This document shows, in pieces, positions 36,901 to 47,652 of a stretch of DNA of 64,000 bases. Within the stretch, counting starts at the first letter, position 1, and the number at the start of each line of letters is the position of its first letter. The notes beneath the pieces are model-generated. The model did no database searches. It was given only the letters and a program-made list of their open reading frames with translations, and was not told the origin of the DNA. Origin of the DNA: Panaeolus papilionaceus (lineage: Eukaryota; Basidiomycota; Agaricomycetes; Agaricales); NCBI GenBank assembly GCA_015501605.1, contig JADNRZ010000001.1:1054001-1118000 (forward strand). The letters are read 5' to 3'. A program made the translations under genes and the position numbers.

Positions 36901-38157
36901 AATAATATTATCCCTCCCATCAGCGTCCTCATTGTTGACGGTATGGTATAACTTTATATGAAATCACAGCTTGTTACTAACCTATCACTTCCCAGACAAT
37001 CCTATTAACCAAACCATCTTATCGACATTTATGAGGAAAAAGAAGATCAGATATGATCTGGCTAGCAATGGGCAAGAAGCGGTGCAGAAGTGGCGGACTG
37101 GTGGATTCCACTTGATTCTGGTATATTCTCAGACCTTACTTGCATCATACTTGCATCTAACTCTTAACGCACTCAGATGGATATCCAGATGCCTGTTATG
37201 GATGGCATCCAAGCCACAAAGGAAATCAGACGTCTCGAGGCCACTAACGCCAACGCTGGGTTCCCTCCCTTGACACCATCGACTGAAGACAACAAAACAC
37301 CCTCGGAAGTGTCAACCACATCATCGGTATCAGGCGAAGCGCGATCTCTAAACTCGCCGTATCGGTCCTCCGTGATTATTGTTGCTTTAACTGCATCATC
37401 GCTACAGGTTGATCGTGTCAACGCCCTGGAGGCCGGCTGCAACGATTTCTTGACGAAACCAGTTTCGTTGCTGTGGTTGAACAACAAGATCATTGAATGG
37501 GGATCAATTAAAGCACTGCAGATGTATGCCGACGTTAGGCCAGATGCGAGGCGCACCATAGCGAGCGGACAGGCGGAACAGGCAAGGAATGTCGCAGAAC
37601 GACTCCACGTACCCCCCAGAGGACGGAACACGCCGTCACCACCGCAGCGCACGAACTCTCTAAGGGAAGAAAACGATGCTGCTATCGCCCTGGCGTCATC
37701 CTCAGGTTCCTTGTTTCCTCCTTCGCAAGGTCCCTCAAGGAGTGTGAGTATTGGGAATGGACCACCGTCGCCAACTTCGACAGTCTTCAGAACACCTCCA
37801 GATCAATCGTCAAGTCCAGCATCCTCCCATTACATGACGCCACCTGAGAGGTCAAGCTCCTTGGACTCTTCAATGCTTACGAACATGTTGGAAACAAAGT
37901 CACTGGTCCGAGAACCCCCTGAAGCGTATGATGGTAATTTTTACTCAATTCTGTTGTATGTTTTCGCGCTGACCCTCTTACAGACAACGGTGCGGATCCT
38001 TGAACACAATATCTCGCTGCTATTTATTAACGAGGCATGGCGACCAGTGACTCCAACAAGCAGAATAAGCAGATCGCAGTCCACTCACATTGGAGTGCCT
38101 CAGCGTGGTCAACTAGGCAAGTCCGACCCCTTTACAGCAGATTCATCCGACGATTAG
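33994..38157 (+). CDS. SSK1: SSK1-type response regulator
   Basis: Phosphorelay output protein that controls the HOG stress MAP-kinase cascade. Exons 33994-34914, 34981-36940, 36996-37120 and 37177-37933 plus a last short exon give about 1,290 residues. The receiver domain is complete: the acidic pair in VLIVDDNPINQT (split by an intron), phospho-acceptor Asp in LILMDIQMPVMDG, VALTASS, and the conserved Lys in FLTKPVS. It is interrupted by a Ser/Thr-rich loop. The long N-terminal part has Ser/Pro-rich stretches around regions that resemble inactive histidine-kinase and receiver folds. The 3' end is uncertain: an intron 37934-38047 gives the end at 38157, whereas a 37934-37983 intron would stop at 38003. 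Confidence 0.88.
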
Positions 38158-38759
38158 GCTGGTATCGGGGATACAAAATCTGGGTACCATCCAGCGTGCT
38201 TTGCAGAGCACACTCTCTGCACGACTCTTGCGCGAGGCTCCAGGTTTACATTTTCTTATATTTGGACGTTTTTTTTCTTTTCTTTAGATTGTTCGGCTTC
38301 GTTCTTCTTTTACGGCGCTGAACGCTGGTTCCCGCCCTACTATAATGCTTTTCGCTTTGGTTTGGTTCGATTGGTTTACACGGGTTCTTTTTGCATGCAT
38401 ACCCCCATTTTCTGGGTATATATAGGAATAATGCTATTATGGACAAATTATAGACAATTCCTAACCCTCTTTGCGTTCTTTTTTGTCATGTAGATTGCGG
38501 TGCGTCTTGTATTTCTAGTCTTTTACTGGGTTTATTATCCTCTTCCTCTCGTTTTCTTTCTCTGTTATCATGCATTTACCTTGTTCATTCACGACATCCG
38601 CACCGTATTTGTATCATTAGTGTAACGTTTACCGTATTTTCCTTGTACTTTGGTCCTTCATACTTACATGACACCCTCCTCATTTTTATATACATTTCCC
38701 CAAGCCGACTTATACACGGGGATTGACTATGGGGCATTGTACATATAATTGACTGATTA
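38158..38759. other. Convergent spacer between SSK1 and CENP-A genes
   Basis: 602 bp of T-rich sequence holding both 3' UTRs. No exon, tRNA or repeat was recognised. Confidence 0.45.
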
Positions 38760-39307
38760 TCATTTCTCTCCTCTTAACATTCTTGCTATTATGATATCTT
38801 CGGTCTTGATGCTCCTGCGTTTTGAGTGCAGTGTTACGGAATTGGTGTCTTCGAAGAGATGTGCAAGGTACGATTCTGCAGCGGATTGTAATAACTTGAA
38901 TGCCGAATTTTGGATACGCAGGTTGGACTATGGTAGGTTAATTAGGCGCCATTTTGAGTGATTTCAGGGGAGCGGGTACCTGGTACTCGTCCAAGGCGCT
39001 TTTAATAAGTCGTTTGAACGGTTTTTCTCGGATGATGGCAGCCCGGCCTTTGGTCTGGTTGCGACCTCGATAGGCTCTTGTTTTTTGCAGTGCCTCTGGA
39101 CTGGGCCTAAATCGATTCGCTCTCATTGGTGCTATTGCATCTGTATTATTTGGAGAGCCACCGGGGTGTAGATGCTGCAGAATGGGTGCAGATGGTCAAT
39201 AAGTGGGGTCTTCGTCCATGACACGAAACGAATCGAACTCATACTTGCTGGGTTAGCCTAGAACGCGATTCGAATTCGAAGGGAGAGGATTTGCTCATGT
39301 TCTTCAT
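38760..39307 (-). CDS. Divergent histone H3, candidate centromeric H3 (CENP-A/Cse4)
   Basis: Histone-fold protein of the H3 family, expected to mark centromeric nucleosomes. Three exons (39245-39307, 38980-39174, 38760-38927; introns 70 and 52 bp) give 141 residues. The tail (MKNMSKSSPFEFESRS...) lacks the ARTKQTARKS start of canonical H3. RFRPSPEALQKTRAYR matches the alpha-N entry, REKPFKRLIKSALDEY matches alpha-1, and QNSAFKLLQSAAESYLAHLF matches alpha-2, then EDTNSVTLHSKRRSIKTEDI and IIARMLRGEK* match alpha-3 and the C terminus. Canonical H3 is almost invariant in fungi, so this level of change points to CENP-A. The alpha-N to alpha-1 linker is about five residues longer than in H3 and loop 1 is not extended. 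It is divergent from the mitochondrial IF3 gene. Confidence 0.85.
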
Positions 39308-39340
39308 CGTAGTTTTCGAATGGGAGTGTTCTTTTGACCA

Positions 39341-39378
<38 letters not shown>

Positions 39379-39763
39379 CCTCGTCAATTTATAAAGCTAA
39401 GTATGTAATATGTCGGGATGCATCGCGAGACGGTGTATTGAAGACGTTTAAACTCTGATAACCGTTTGTTGCCGACCAACATAACTGTGATGGTTGTGGC
39501 TTCGACAGACAACTTAGGCAAAGAACAGGCGTTATGACCAATATTTTTACATAACCTTGTGTGGAGTATGGTAAGGTAGAAGTAAACGAATTTTAGGTTT
39601 ATTGGAAGTTGAGTAATTAGGGGCTGCTATTGGGTCAAACACTAACAGCTTTGTTTGGTAGACATGGAACTACCAAACATAGTAACCACTCTCGGCGAGT
39701 TTGATGCACCACGGGTCTTCCGAGCTCAATTACTACTTTCAATTACCTGTTTTACCTTCGTCC
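39308..39763. promoter_or_regulatory. Divergent promoter of CENP-A and mitochondrial IF3 genes
   Basis: 456 bp between the two start codons. It contains a 35-base T tract close to the CENP-A side; long dA:dT tracts are known to exclude nucleosomes and help fungal promoters. An in-frame ATG for the IF3 gene also exists at 39704. Confidence 0.55.
39344..39378. repeat. Poly(T) tract, 35 bases
   Basis: Uninterrupted run of T on the plus strand (A on the CENP-A sense strand), ending about 37 bp upstream of the CENP-A ATG. The exact length may be affected by sequencing. Confidence 0.85.
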
Positions 39764-40747
39764 ATGAGCTCTTTTCTGGCGTTCCGAACAGTAGCAGTGC
39801 ATGCGTGTAGATTCAAGGCTATCCATCGGAGCGCTATTCTCGTCCCTTCAGTCCGCCCCTCCAATTTGAAGTCAACATCCCCACTGACCGGAACAACTGC
39901 ACGCGCTCTATCTTCAGCAGCGCGTTCTCATCCTAAAAATCGGCAAATCCCCTACCCAGTCGTCCAGCTTCTTGACTCTGAAACCGGCCAACTTCATGCA
40001 CCTGCCAAACTCGACCACCTTCTCTCAACCATAGATGTGCAAACTCATCTCGTCCGCTTGGTTTCGCATCAACCACCCATTGTGCGCGTTCTGTCCATTG
40101 CTGAAGACAAGAAGGAGAAGCTCGAAAGGAAGCTGTCGAAAGGTGGAAGAGTTGGTGGATCAGGTGTAGCTGGAGCAGAGGGTGTTTCACCTAAACTTGG
40201 CCTGGCGAGAGGTGAAGAGTACGGCGGAGAAATAGGAAAACACGTTATTCTACCAGTTATTCAAACACTCAAGTCTACTTCTGGTGGTGCCTCCAATAAA
40301 GCTGGTCGTATAAACATGAAAACCATCCAGCTTACGTGGTCGTCTTCGCCCGCAGATACTGCTATGAAGCTTTCGAAAGCTCGCGACGAACTGGAACGCG
40401 GGGGTACTTCGACGCGGGTTGAGCTTACATGGGTGAATAAACGCGGCCAGCGACCTCCATTGCGCTCCGAGATGGTGGATATTTTGGATAAAGCAGTCAG
40501 TGAATTGGCAGATGTTGGAGCAGAATACAAAGAACGTGATTATACATGGAGATGGGGTGGTGTGAAGGTGTTTGTGCAGGGAACGACGAAGAAGACGCAA
40601 GGTGTTGTGACTGAAGATATGTTGGAAGAATTGGCCAAGGAAGAGGTCAAGAGGTTCGAACGTCAAGCTGCGAGGTTAAAGGAGAAGAAGGAGAAAGAAA
40701 AGGCGGAGAAGGAGAGTTGGGACAAACAATTTGGAAATATACTTTAA
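39764..40747 (+). CDS. Mitochondrial translation initiation factor 3 (IF3/AIM23-like)
   Basis: Mitochondrial ribosome initiation factor that keeps subunits apart and checks the start site. Intronless. The chosen start at 39764 gives a typical targeting peptide (MSSFLAFRTVAVHACRFKAI, Arg-rich, no acids). An upstream in-frame ATG at 39704 would add about 20 residues without that property. The N-terminal IF3 segment is NRQIPYPVVQLLDSETGQL. The C-terminal domain has the fungal IF3 signature MKTIQLTWSSSPADTAMKL, ELERGGTSTRVELTW and KKGQ-like NKRGQRPP. It ends in a Lys/Glu-rich helix. A Gly-rich insert (SKGGRVGGSGVAGAEG) lies between the domains. About 327 residues. Confidence 0.85.
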   Translation: MSSFLAFRTVAVHACRFKAIHRSAILVPSVRPSNLKSTSPLTGTTARALSSAARSHPKNRQIPYPVVQLLDSETGQLHAPAKLDHLLSTIDVQTHLVRLVSHQPPIVRVLSIAEDKKEKLERKLSKGGRVGGSGVAGAEGVSPKLGLARGEEYGGEIGKHVILPVIQTLKSTSGGASNKAGRINMKTIQLTWSSSPADTAMKLSKARDELERGGTSTRVELTWVNKRGQRPPLRSEMVDILDKAVSELADVGAEYKERDYTWRWGGVKVFVQGTTKKTQGVVTEDMLEELAKEEVKRFERQAARLKEKKEKEKAEKESWDKQFGNIL

Positions 40748-40944
40748 AATAGGATTTATTATAATTATAGGGGCGTGTGAAATAAATACTTTGATCACGT
40801 GCGAAAACCATAACTGTTGTGGATGCGCGTCTGGCAAAGACTTTCAACTTTGTGAGTCGTTGTGTTAGCTTTCTTCGTCAGTCAAAGGTGTTTAACTGGT
40901 CAACGCAATTTCAATTTCTTAGGTCTTTACACTTCATAAAAATT

Positions 40945-43900
40945 ATGAGTTATGAGCGTCATGGTCGTGGTGGTGGTGGATACCGCCGTCGTCACCGGGA
41001 GAGAGGTGAGGTTTCTGACTTTTGTTGGCATTTGGGACGTCCAATTGCCACATATCTTCATGACCTACTTTGCCGATACCACTACATTGAAATTCAGATG
41101 ACTGGGACGACCGCCGTCGTGAGCAACATGAAACTCCCGATGACAAACTCAAAATTGCCATAATAAAATTAGGCGAAGTGGTGCGGATGAGCATGTTCAT
41201 CTTCCTTGTTCAAATGGAACTGACATAAGGTTGATTGAAACGCTTAGGATCCCGTCGAAGAACTCCCTCGTCTTGAGCAACAGATCCGTGACCATTTACC
41301 TAGAAACGTTCCCATACTTTCTGAAGCATTCAGAATAGGGTACACTTATTTCCTGCCAGAAAGACATGTTCACTCAATATTGGGTTTAGTGTTACTGAAC
41401 AGCCGTATAAAACTCCGTTTTATGCCGCTCTTTTGAGACTGCTTTATAATCCATCCGCTACAAACGCCTCTGAAGAAACACCACTTGGTCGTCTCGTTTT
41501 AGAAGATTTTTGGAAGGGATTCCAAAGTTACCTGGACAAAGTTGCTTGGCGGGAGACACGGCTATGCGTGAGTTGTGCAAGATCCTTAACAGACGTCATA
41601 ACTAATCGAAGGACCCTAGATACAATTCTTTGCCCACCTGGCTGTTGCAGGACTGGTCTCCGTTGACTCCCTCCTTACACTGTTGCGTTCTTTCACTGCA
41701 GTCATAGATGAATTCGGAGCCTCCCATGGTCGTGCCAAACGCGCAGCCCTGTGTGCTGGAGAAGGCCTCATTATTGTATGTCTCATCCTTATTCTTCATA
41801 TACTAGCCCTCTCAACTCTACCAATTCAGGCCGGATCCATTGTAAAATCTCACGACGCAGATAGCATAGACGAAATTATCAATGCTATTCAGACGTTCAG
41901 CGATACCACGACCCACGCCAAATGGCTCGTAGCCCCCACAACTCCTATTTCAGCACAAACTGTGCAACACGACTGCACAGCAGAGGTGAACCACTTCTTT
42001 CTTCCAAAATAACGGAATGTTAAACTTTCTTTCAGCTTCTCGAAACTTTGCTAAATACCCTCAAAACCCTCAACCAATCCGACTTCGTTGATGCAGCGTC
42101 TTGTTTCCCTCAACCTTACAAAGCTTTCCCTGAGCTTGATGATGCTTCGTTTACTCCCTACGATCTTCCTCTCGTCTTGGTACCTCCCGAAGTGATTGAA
42201 CTCGATCCTTTGTCCAGCGATTCAGGCGAAGATGTCAGTATCAAGAAGGAGGAGTGGCCTGAATTTTTCGTCCGTCTGTTCCCCAACGATGTATGTTTCT
42301 TCCGCATTTTACTTCACCACGCTCCCTCATCGTATACTTTAAGGTGTCACCAGATCCGAATGCCCCCTCTGGCTACGTCATTCGTACCGCTCTTCTTGAT
42401 ATCGTTGATATCTTTGAAGTTAACAGGAAAGAATGTGCTCGACTGCTTCTGGAATACCCCAAATGGAATTTACCTGGGACATTCAAGCCTAAACCTGGAG
42501 CTCCCACAACAGTTGATCCCGTTCCTGGAAAAGACTGGCAATTGGAGAGCACTGTAATCGAGGTTCGGGAGACCTGTTTTGGACTTTGTATAAAGCCGGG
42601 CTAACACGTTTTGTAGTGTGTGTTGGGCAACTATCTTCTCCTTCCGGAATCTCCAAAGAAGTCTATTTACTATACGGCTCTCATCACTGAACTGTGCAAA
42701 CTGTCACCATCTACCGTTGGCCCTGCAGTCGGCAAATCTATCAGGAAGTTGTATCAACTTACTTCTGATGGTTTGGATGTGGAGGCGGGTAGAAGGTTCG
42801 CTGAGTGGTTCGCAGTCCACATGAGCAATTTTGGGTTCCAATGGGTTTGGAAGGAATGGTAAATCGTTTTTCAGCCTCAAACGTAATGCAAAATCAATGA
42901 CGCATTCTTCTACAGGATTCCTGACATGAATCTCTCGATTCAGCACCCCAGAAGAGCCTTCATGCGACGAGCAGTGGAATTCGAAATTCGTTTGGCATAT
43001 CATGAGCGCATCATGAAGACGCTTCCCGAGTCAATGCAAGCTGCAGATGCGTACGTTATTCCAGCACAAGCTCCAGGCCCTGCATATGATTATGATGACC
43101 CAAGTGAGTAAACTTCACTTTGTTTTATCAACCTTCTCATAATGCTTTCTGTTACCTAGCCAACCCACATAACGAATCGGCAGCATCCATTCTCAACCTG
43201 TTTAGAGGACGTGCCAAAGTCGAGGATGTGATCGCTCATTTGGACACTCTCAAAGCCTCCCTAGAAAGCTCTGAGGATAGTGGAAACCCAGACACCGTTA
43301 TCCGTTCCATGGTCGTACAATCACTACTCCAAATCGGTTCTCGCTCGTTCTCTCATTTCCTCAACGCCATCGAGCGTTACCTCGTCCTGCTCCGCAATCT
43401 GGCCGGAGGCAATGCTGAACACAAAGCGGGCATCCTTTCCGCCGCAGCCACATTCTGGAAACACAACCGCCAAATGGTCGGCATTGTATTTGACAAGTTG
43501 ATGCAATACCAGATTGTGGACCCCACGGATGTGGCTGCTTGGACATTCCTTAACGGCGTGACCGTAGGCCAGTTGTCTGACTTGACTGGACGGTTGAATA
43601 TGAGTGCCTTTGAATGGGATTTATTGAGGGGTGCAATTGACAAGGCAAATGGTCGAGTTACGATTGCGAGGAGGAAGGTTGCGGCGTTGAAGAAGGAGGA
43701 CGACGATGCTCGTGGTCGAGTCAAGGCCAAGGCAGATGATACCATGGAGGTTGACGCAGAGAAAGGTATTTATTTTCCTCTCAGAGACGTTTGGTGGTTC
43801 TGACTCTTCAATCTAGCAGAGACCGTAACAGCTCCAGAAACTGACAGCCCTCAGCTACAGTCAGCACTCAAAGCGTTTTCTAGTCTTATCAAAGAACAAA

Positions 43901-44281
43901 AAGCGGTTTTGTCTCGCACTCTGGAAGGATTCGTTGCCTGCCTTGCCCCATCCGCAGGCGAGCCCCGTGCAAATCCTCATGCGCGCACAGTCGTGTCTGA
44001 AGAAGCATGGGCCAACCGCGCGAACTGGGGACAAGACGAGTGGGCAGCTTGGGAAACATGGGGTTGGTGTAGACAGTTCTGCCGAGTGGTATGTTCTCTT
44101 CTTCATCTAGCCTGACTTGGTACCTGACTGACTCTTGCTCCGTCTACAGTACTCACCGTACCTCCGCATGTACAACGAGACGCTCTACACCATTTCTCTA
44201 GCCAAGTTTGAAAAGACCAGTGACCCTGCTGGCGATGCCTTGATCTCTATCTGGAACACGGCCACAGGGCAGGATGCCTGA
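40945..44281 (+). CDS. Nuclear cap-binding protein subunit 1 (CBP80)
   Basis: Large subunit of the nuclear cap-binding complex, built of MIF4G-like helical repeats, that binds CBP20 and ARS2. About eleven exons give roughly 850-900 residues. The start MSYERHGRGGGGYRRRHRE is the basic localisation segment. The first MIF4G-like region includes PFYAALLRLL and WRETRLCIQFFAHLAVAGLV (spliced). Later segments are GNYLLLPESPKKSIYYTALI, WKEWIPDMNLSIQHPRRAFM, MVVQSLLQIGSRSFSHFLNA, IVFDKLMQYQIVDPTDVAAW and WGWCRQFCRVYSPYLRMYNE, all in the family order. The stop is at 44279-44281. Confidence 0.93.
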
Positions 44282-44757
44282 GTGTGTGACGTACATAGTT
44301 AGTATTTATTCAGCAGCCCTTGGCCGGGTGTACCCCAAGGTGATATTCATACCCTCTTGATAGTTCCTTGTCCGTCGTCTCGTAGATGTATACAGTAACC
44401 TGATATTTGATCACTTGCGCCCGAAAAAAAAGGTATCTCGTTTATAGTAGGGAGTTGTGTGTGCGTATAATCTAAGTATAAAGTGCTGTGCCTGTATATC
44501 TATACCAAAAGCAGAGTCAACCAAAGAAGTGATTTGTAATTTACAAGTTGCCGCAGAAGTGGAAACAGATTAGGGTTGGTAAGATTAAAAAAGACTGTCT
44601 ATATAAGGTGTCAATAAATGATCCAGGAACAGCACCATATCCTCCACATCATGGCTTGAAAGAACAATGTTCAAGCAGCAAAAAACTCAGCAGCCCTTGA
44701 GCACCCGATCCACCTGGGCACTCTTTTGTTTGACCAGCCTGAGCTTACCCCTTGGCT
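44282..44757. other. Convergent spacer between CBP80 and the carrier gene
   Basis: 476 bp with the two 3' UTRs. Nothing else was recognised. Confidence 0.45.
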
Positions 44758-47427
44758 TTATGCCTCATTCTCCAACGCCTCCCGTTTCGCGGCGCTCGTC
44801 CTCAATAGCCATGCCAAATTTTCATAGACCACAAAAGTGATACACGTTCCAGGTAAAACCCTTACGCAGTTCGCAGCAAGCCCTCTGAAAAAGCCCCGGA
44901 AGCCCTCCGTCTGCCATGTCCTCTTGATGGTCGCAGGAATGGTGGGAAAGAGATGCACCTGGGCGTCGTTCTGCTTGGCGGGGAGCGGCGAGGTTTCAGG
45001 CAACACAGCGGGTCAGAATTTTTTTTGCGATTCGGGTTCATAGGTGTTGTATTGTCAAGTATGACAGATCGGAGAATAATGGTCAATGTGGTCCATGGAC
45101 GAGCGGGGCGATGTGATGTGAATACGCAGCCGTGCGCGGATGGATTATTGACAGTTGGTGGGTATGATCCATATGGGTGAATATAAAGGCACCATCCACC
45201 CATAGATGCGCGTTTGGAAGGAAATAGAAATAGGAAAGGGAAATGATGTGCGCGTTAGCAAGGTTCTTTTGTGTTTGGAATAACAGAGGAAAAGAAATGT
45301 GCGCGGAGGAACAACGGGAAGGACAAAAGGAAGCTCACCTGTATTCGCGATCGGACGACTTGGTAGGGGTAGGTTACTGACAATGCGGCGAGCTTGCTTC
45401 CAATCGACATCAATGTGTAGGATAGATTGGTCTAGATGTTCCCAAGAATTGTTATCCATCGGTTTCGTTAGTCGTTAGCGATGACGTTACGGCGCCGGTA
45501 GCGGCATATCGTTTGGTCAATAGATAAGAATTTGGGAGGTTTGAACAAGTGGAAAGGGGTAAAATCGCGAATAACAAAGCCACGAGGCACGTTGGACACA
45601 GTGGATGTCAGAGGTGTATTTCGGACCGGTGAAAAAGCGGTACATAATCCAATTGGATGGGAGGGTCATGTATTGGAAATCAGACGCCATCCGATTGTGT
45701 AATTGGCAACGCGAAATCGAGCAACAGTAAGCAAGACCGCACCGCCAAAGGAGTTGCACCCAAGCAAAAGTTGATCACGGGCAAGATTTGGAAGGTGAGG
45801 GCGCGGGAATGTGCAATCAAATGACCCACATATGGCCACGGAAGTCCACAGGATAAGGAATTGAGATAGATTAGCCACCCCATAATTCGCAGAAGAGTCA
45901 TTGTATTTCGTGGATTTGATGAGGTTATTCGGTGTTATGAGGCAGATATGAATTAGAATGCAGTTTGTGTGTTCCCAGGAGTCAGAAGTCGAGTGGAAGA
46001 TTAGATTGTACATCGGTCCCAAGGTCCACGAGGATATATGGAGATTATGGTCCACAGAGGGAAAACGGTTTTGGAAATTCAGGGGGTTAAGCGTTGAGGA
46101 AATGGTTGGTGGCGGTGAGTCCAGGAATTGAGGGACGGTTTGAGAGAGTGAAGACAGAATTATGTGAATAACATTACATGTTGAAGAAAAAAGGTCAGTT
46201 TAGGGGTTAAGCAATCAAATTAGGGAGAGTAAATGAAGCAGAAATGGGGGGATGTATGATTGGAATTGCCGGGGAAGTCGAGAGAGACTTTCAAAGCAAG
46301 GGACTGCAGTAACTTGATACAGAATGAAGCAGTGAACATACCCCACAAAGTCAAAGCTTTGGGATATATGGGGGAGTTATAAAATGGGTATGGATGATTT
46401 ATTAACGCACCAGCTTATCCGTTTGAGCATCGTATTGCTCCCCTCTTCGCTCTGCCTGCTTTCTTCGTCGGTCGAAACCCCATGCTTTCATCTTCTCGTA
46501 CACCACAAACTGGACAGCACCATTGCTAACGCCGACTAGTGCCAACGATGTGCCTCTAAATAGACCTAACGGGCCTTCTTTCTGGATAATGGTTGATAGT
46601 CCATCTTGGGTTTCCGTAATTCATATCCGGGCCGATAAAAACGAGGTGGTTCGGGGATGATTAAACAGCGTAAATGGTTTCGTCGGGAACAGATTAGAAC
46701 ATGGAGGGTGAATAAAGGGGGTAAATGAATTGAGGGTGCTTTAGAAAGTGATGAAAAAGACAAGGAATGAAGAGCATACCCCATAGACCACGATAAGCGT
46801 GCGGAGACCCTGCCTGAGTAGTAAACATCCTGACGCGTACCAGCCATAAAGGATTGGTCATAACGGCGGTGACAGCACCTAGACAAACAGTTTGAATCGT
46901 GTAAGCCGAGGAAGACGCGTCGAAGGAAGAGAATGGAATGCGGACTCGCTTGCGCTGAGCAGATGAGGTATTCCCCTGCAGACAACTGTTTGGTAATGTC
47001 ACCTCCGGATGCGCGTTTTTTAAGCATGTTATAACTAAAAAATCATTCAGTAATGCTATGACAAAAAATTGTGAATTGGTGGCAATGATGACTGACAAAA
47101 GAAAATATAAACCCCAACTGCTGGCATTTCCTGCAATGTTAGGCATAAGCCCACGATAGAGACCCTTCCAGCCATATGATTGTTTTATTTCTTTTAAAGA
47201 GTTATACATATGGTTCCCAATACCAGACGAAGGATTTTTAGTTTCTACTTGAAGCTTTATTTTAAGCATATCAAGTGGATTGAGACATAGCGTTGTTACA
47301 ACGCCTGCGCCGAGACCAGCTACAGCATGATCCTAAAGCAAATATCATTAGTTAATAAATAAATAAAATGCAATATAGAACTAACCAAAGCTGTTGTTGC
47401 AAAGAAACTCGGAGGTTGACGAGTCAT
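44758..47427 (-). CDS. Mitochondrial carrier, folate/FAD type (SLC25A32/Flx1-like)
   Basis: Six-helix inner-membrane carrier. Seven exons join in frame to 321 residues: 47386-47427, 47097-47332, 46946-47034, 46780-46878, 46411-46604, 45339-45431 and 44758-44970. The three signature motifs are NPLDMLKIKLQ (residue 32 on), NPLWLVRVRM (residue 131 on; Trp in place of the acidic residue, as in folate, FAD and nucleotide carriers) and YPYQVVRSRIQ (residue 241 on, as in the folate carrier). GLYRGLMPNI, GLFRGTSLALV and GFFRGLAANCVRVLPG close the three repeats. The last three introns are 175, 979 and 368 bp, far longer than elsewhere. The folate versus FAD substrate cannot be settled from sequence. 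Confidence 0.9.
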
Positions 47428-47652
47428 AGAATGAGCATGGATTAGAAGAAAACGCCAATGACGCCTGTTAACCTAATGCCAGTCATGTGATCATCTCTAT
47501 AAGTAAGTCCATGGACCAGATTAGTCCATGGATATGGTTTGACAGCTGCCTCCGAAAATCCTTTACACAAGGAAATCCATTTTAGTCCAGGACGATTCCT
47601 TCTCTATATAAGAACACCCATAATCCCGTCGAAATGCCCCGTCTGTTTCAAA
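47428..47652. promoter_or_regulatory. Short divergent promoter, carrier and P450
   Basis: 225 bp between the carrier ATG (-) and the P450 ATG (+). It holds two copies of AGTCCATGGA (47506-47515 and 47523-47532), each containing the palindrome TCCATGGA, sp aced 17 bp start to start. A TATATAAG box at 47605-47612 points towards the P450. An ATG at 47634 in another frame ends past the P450 ATG, but may lie upstream of the transcript start. Confidence 0.5.
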
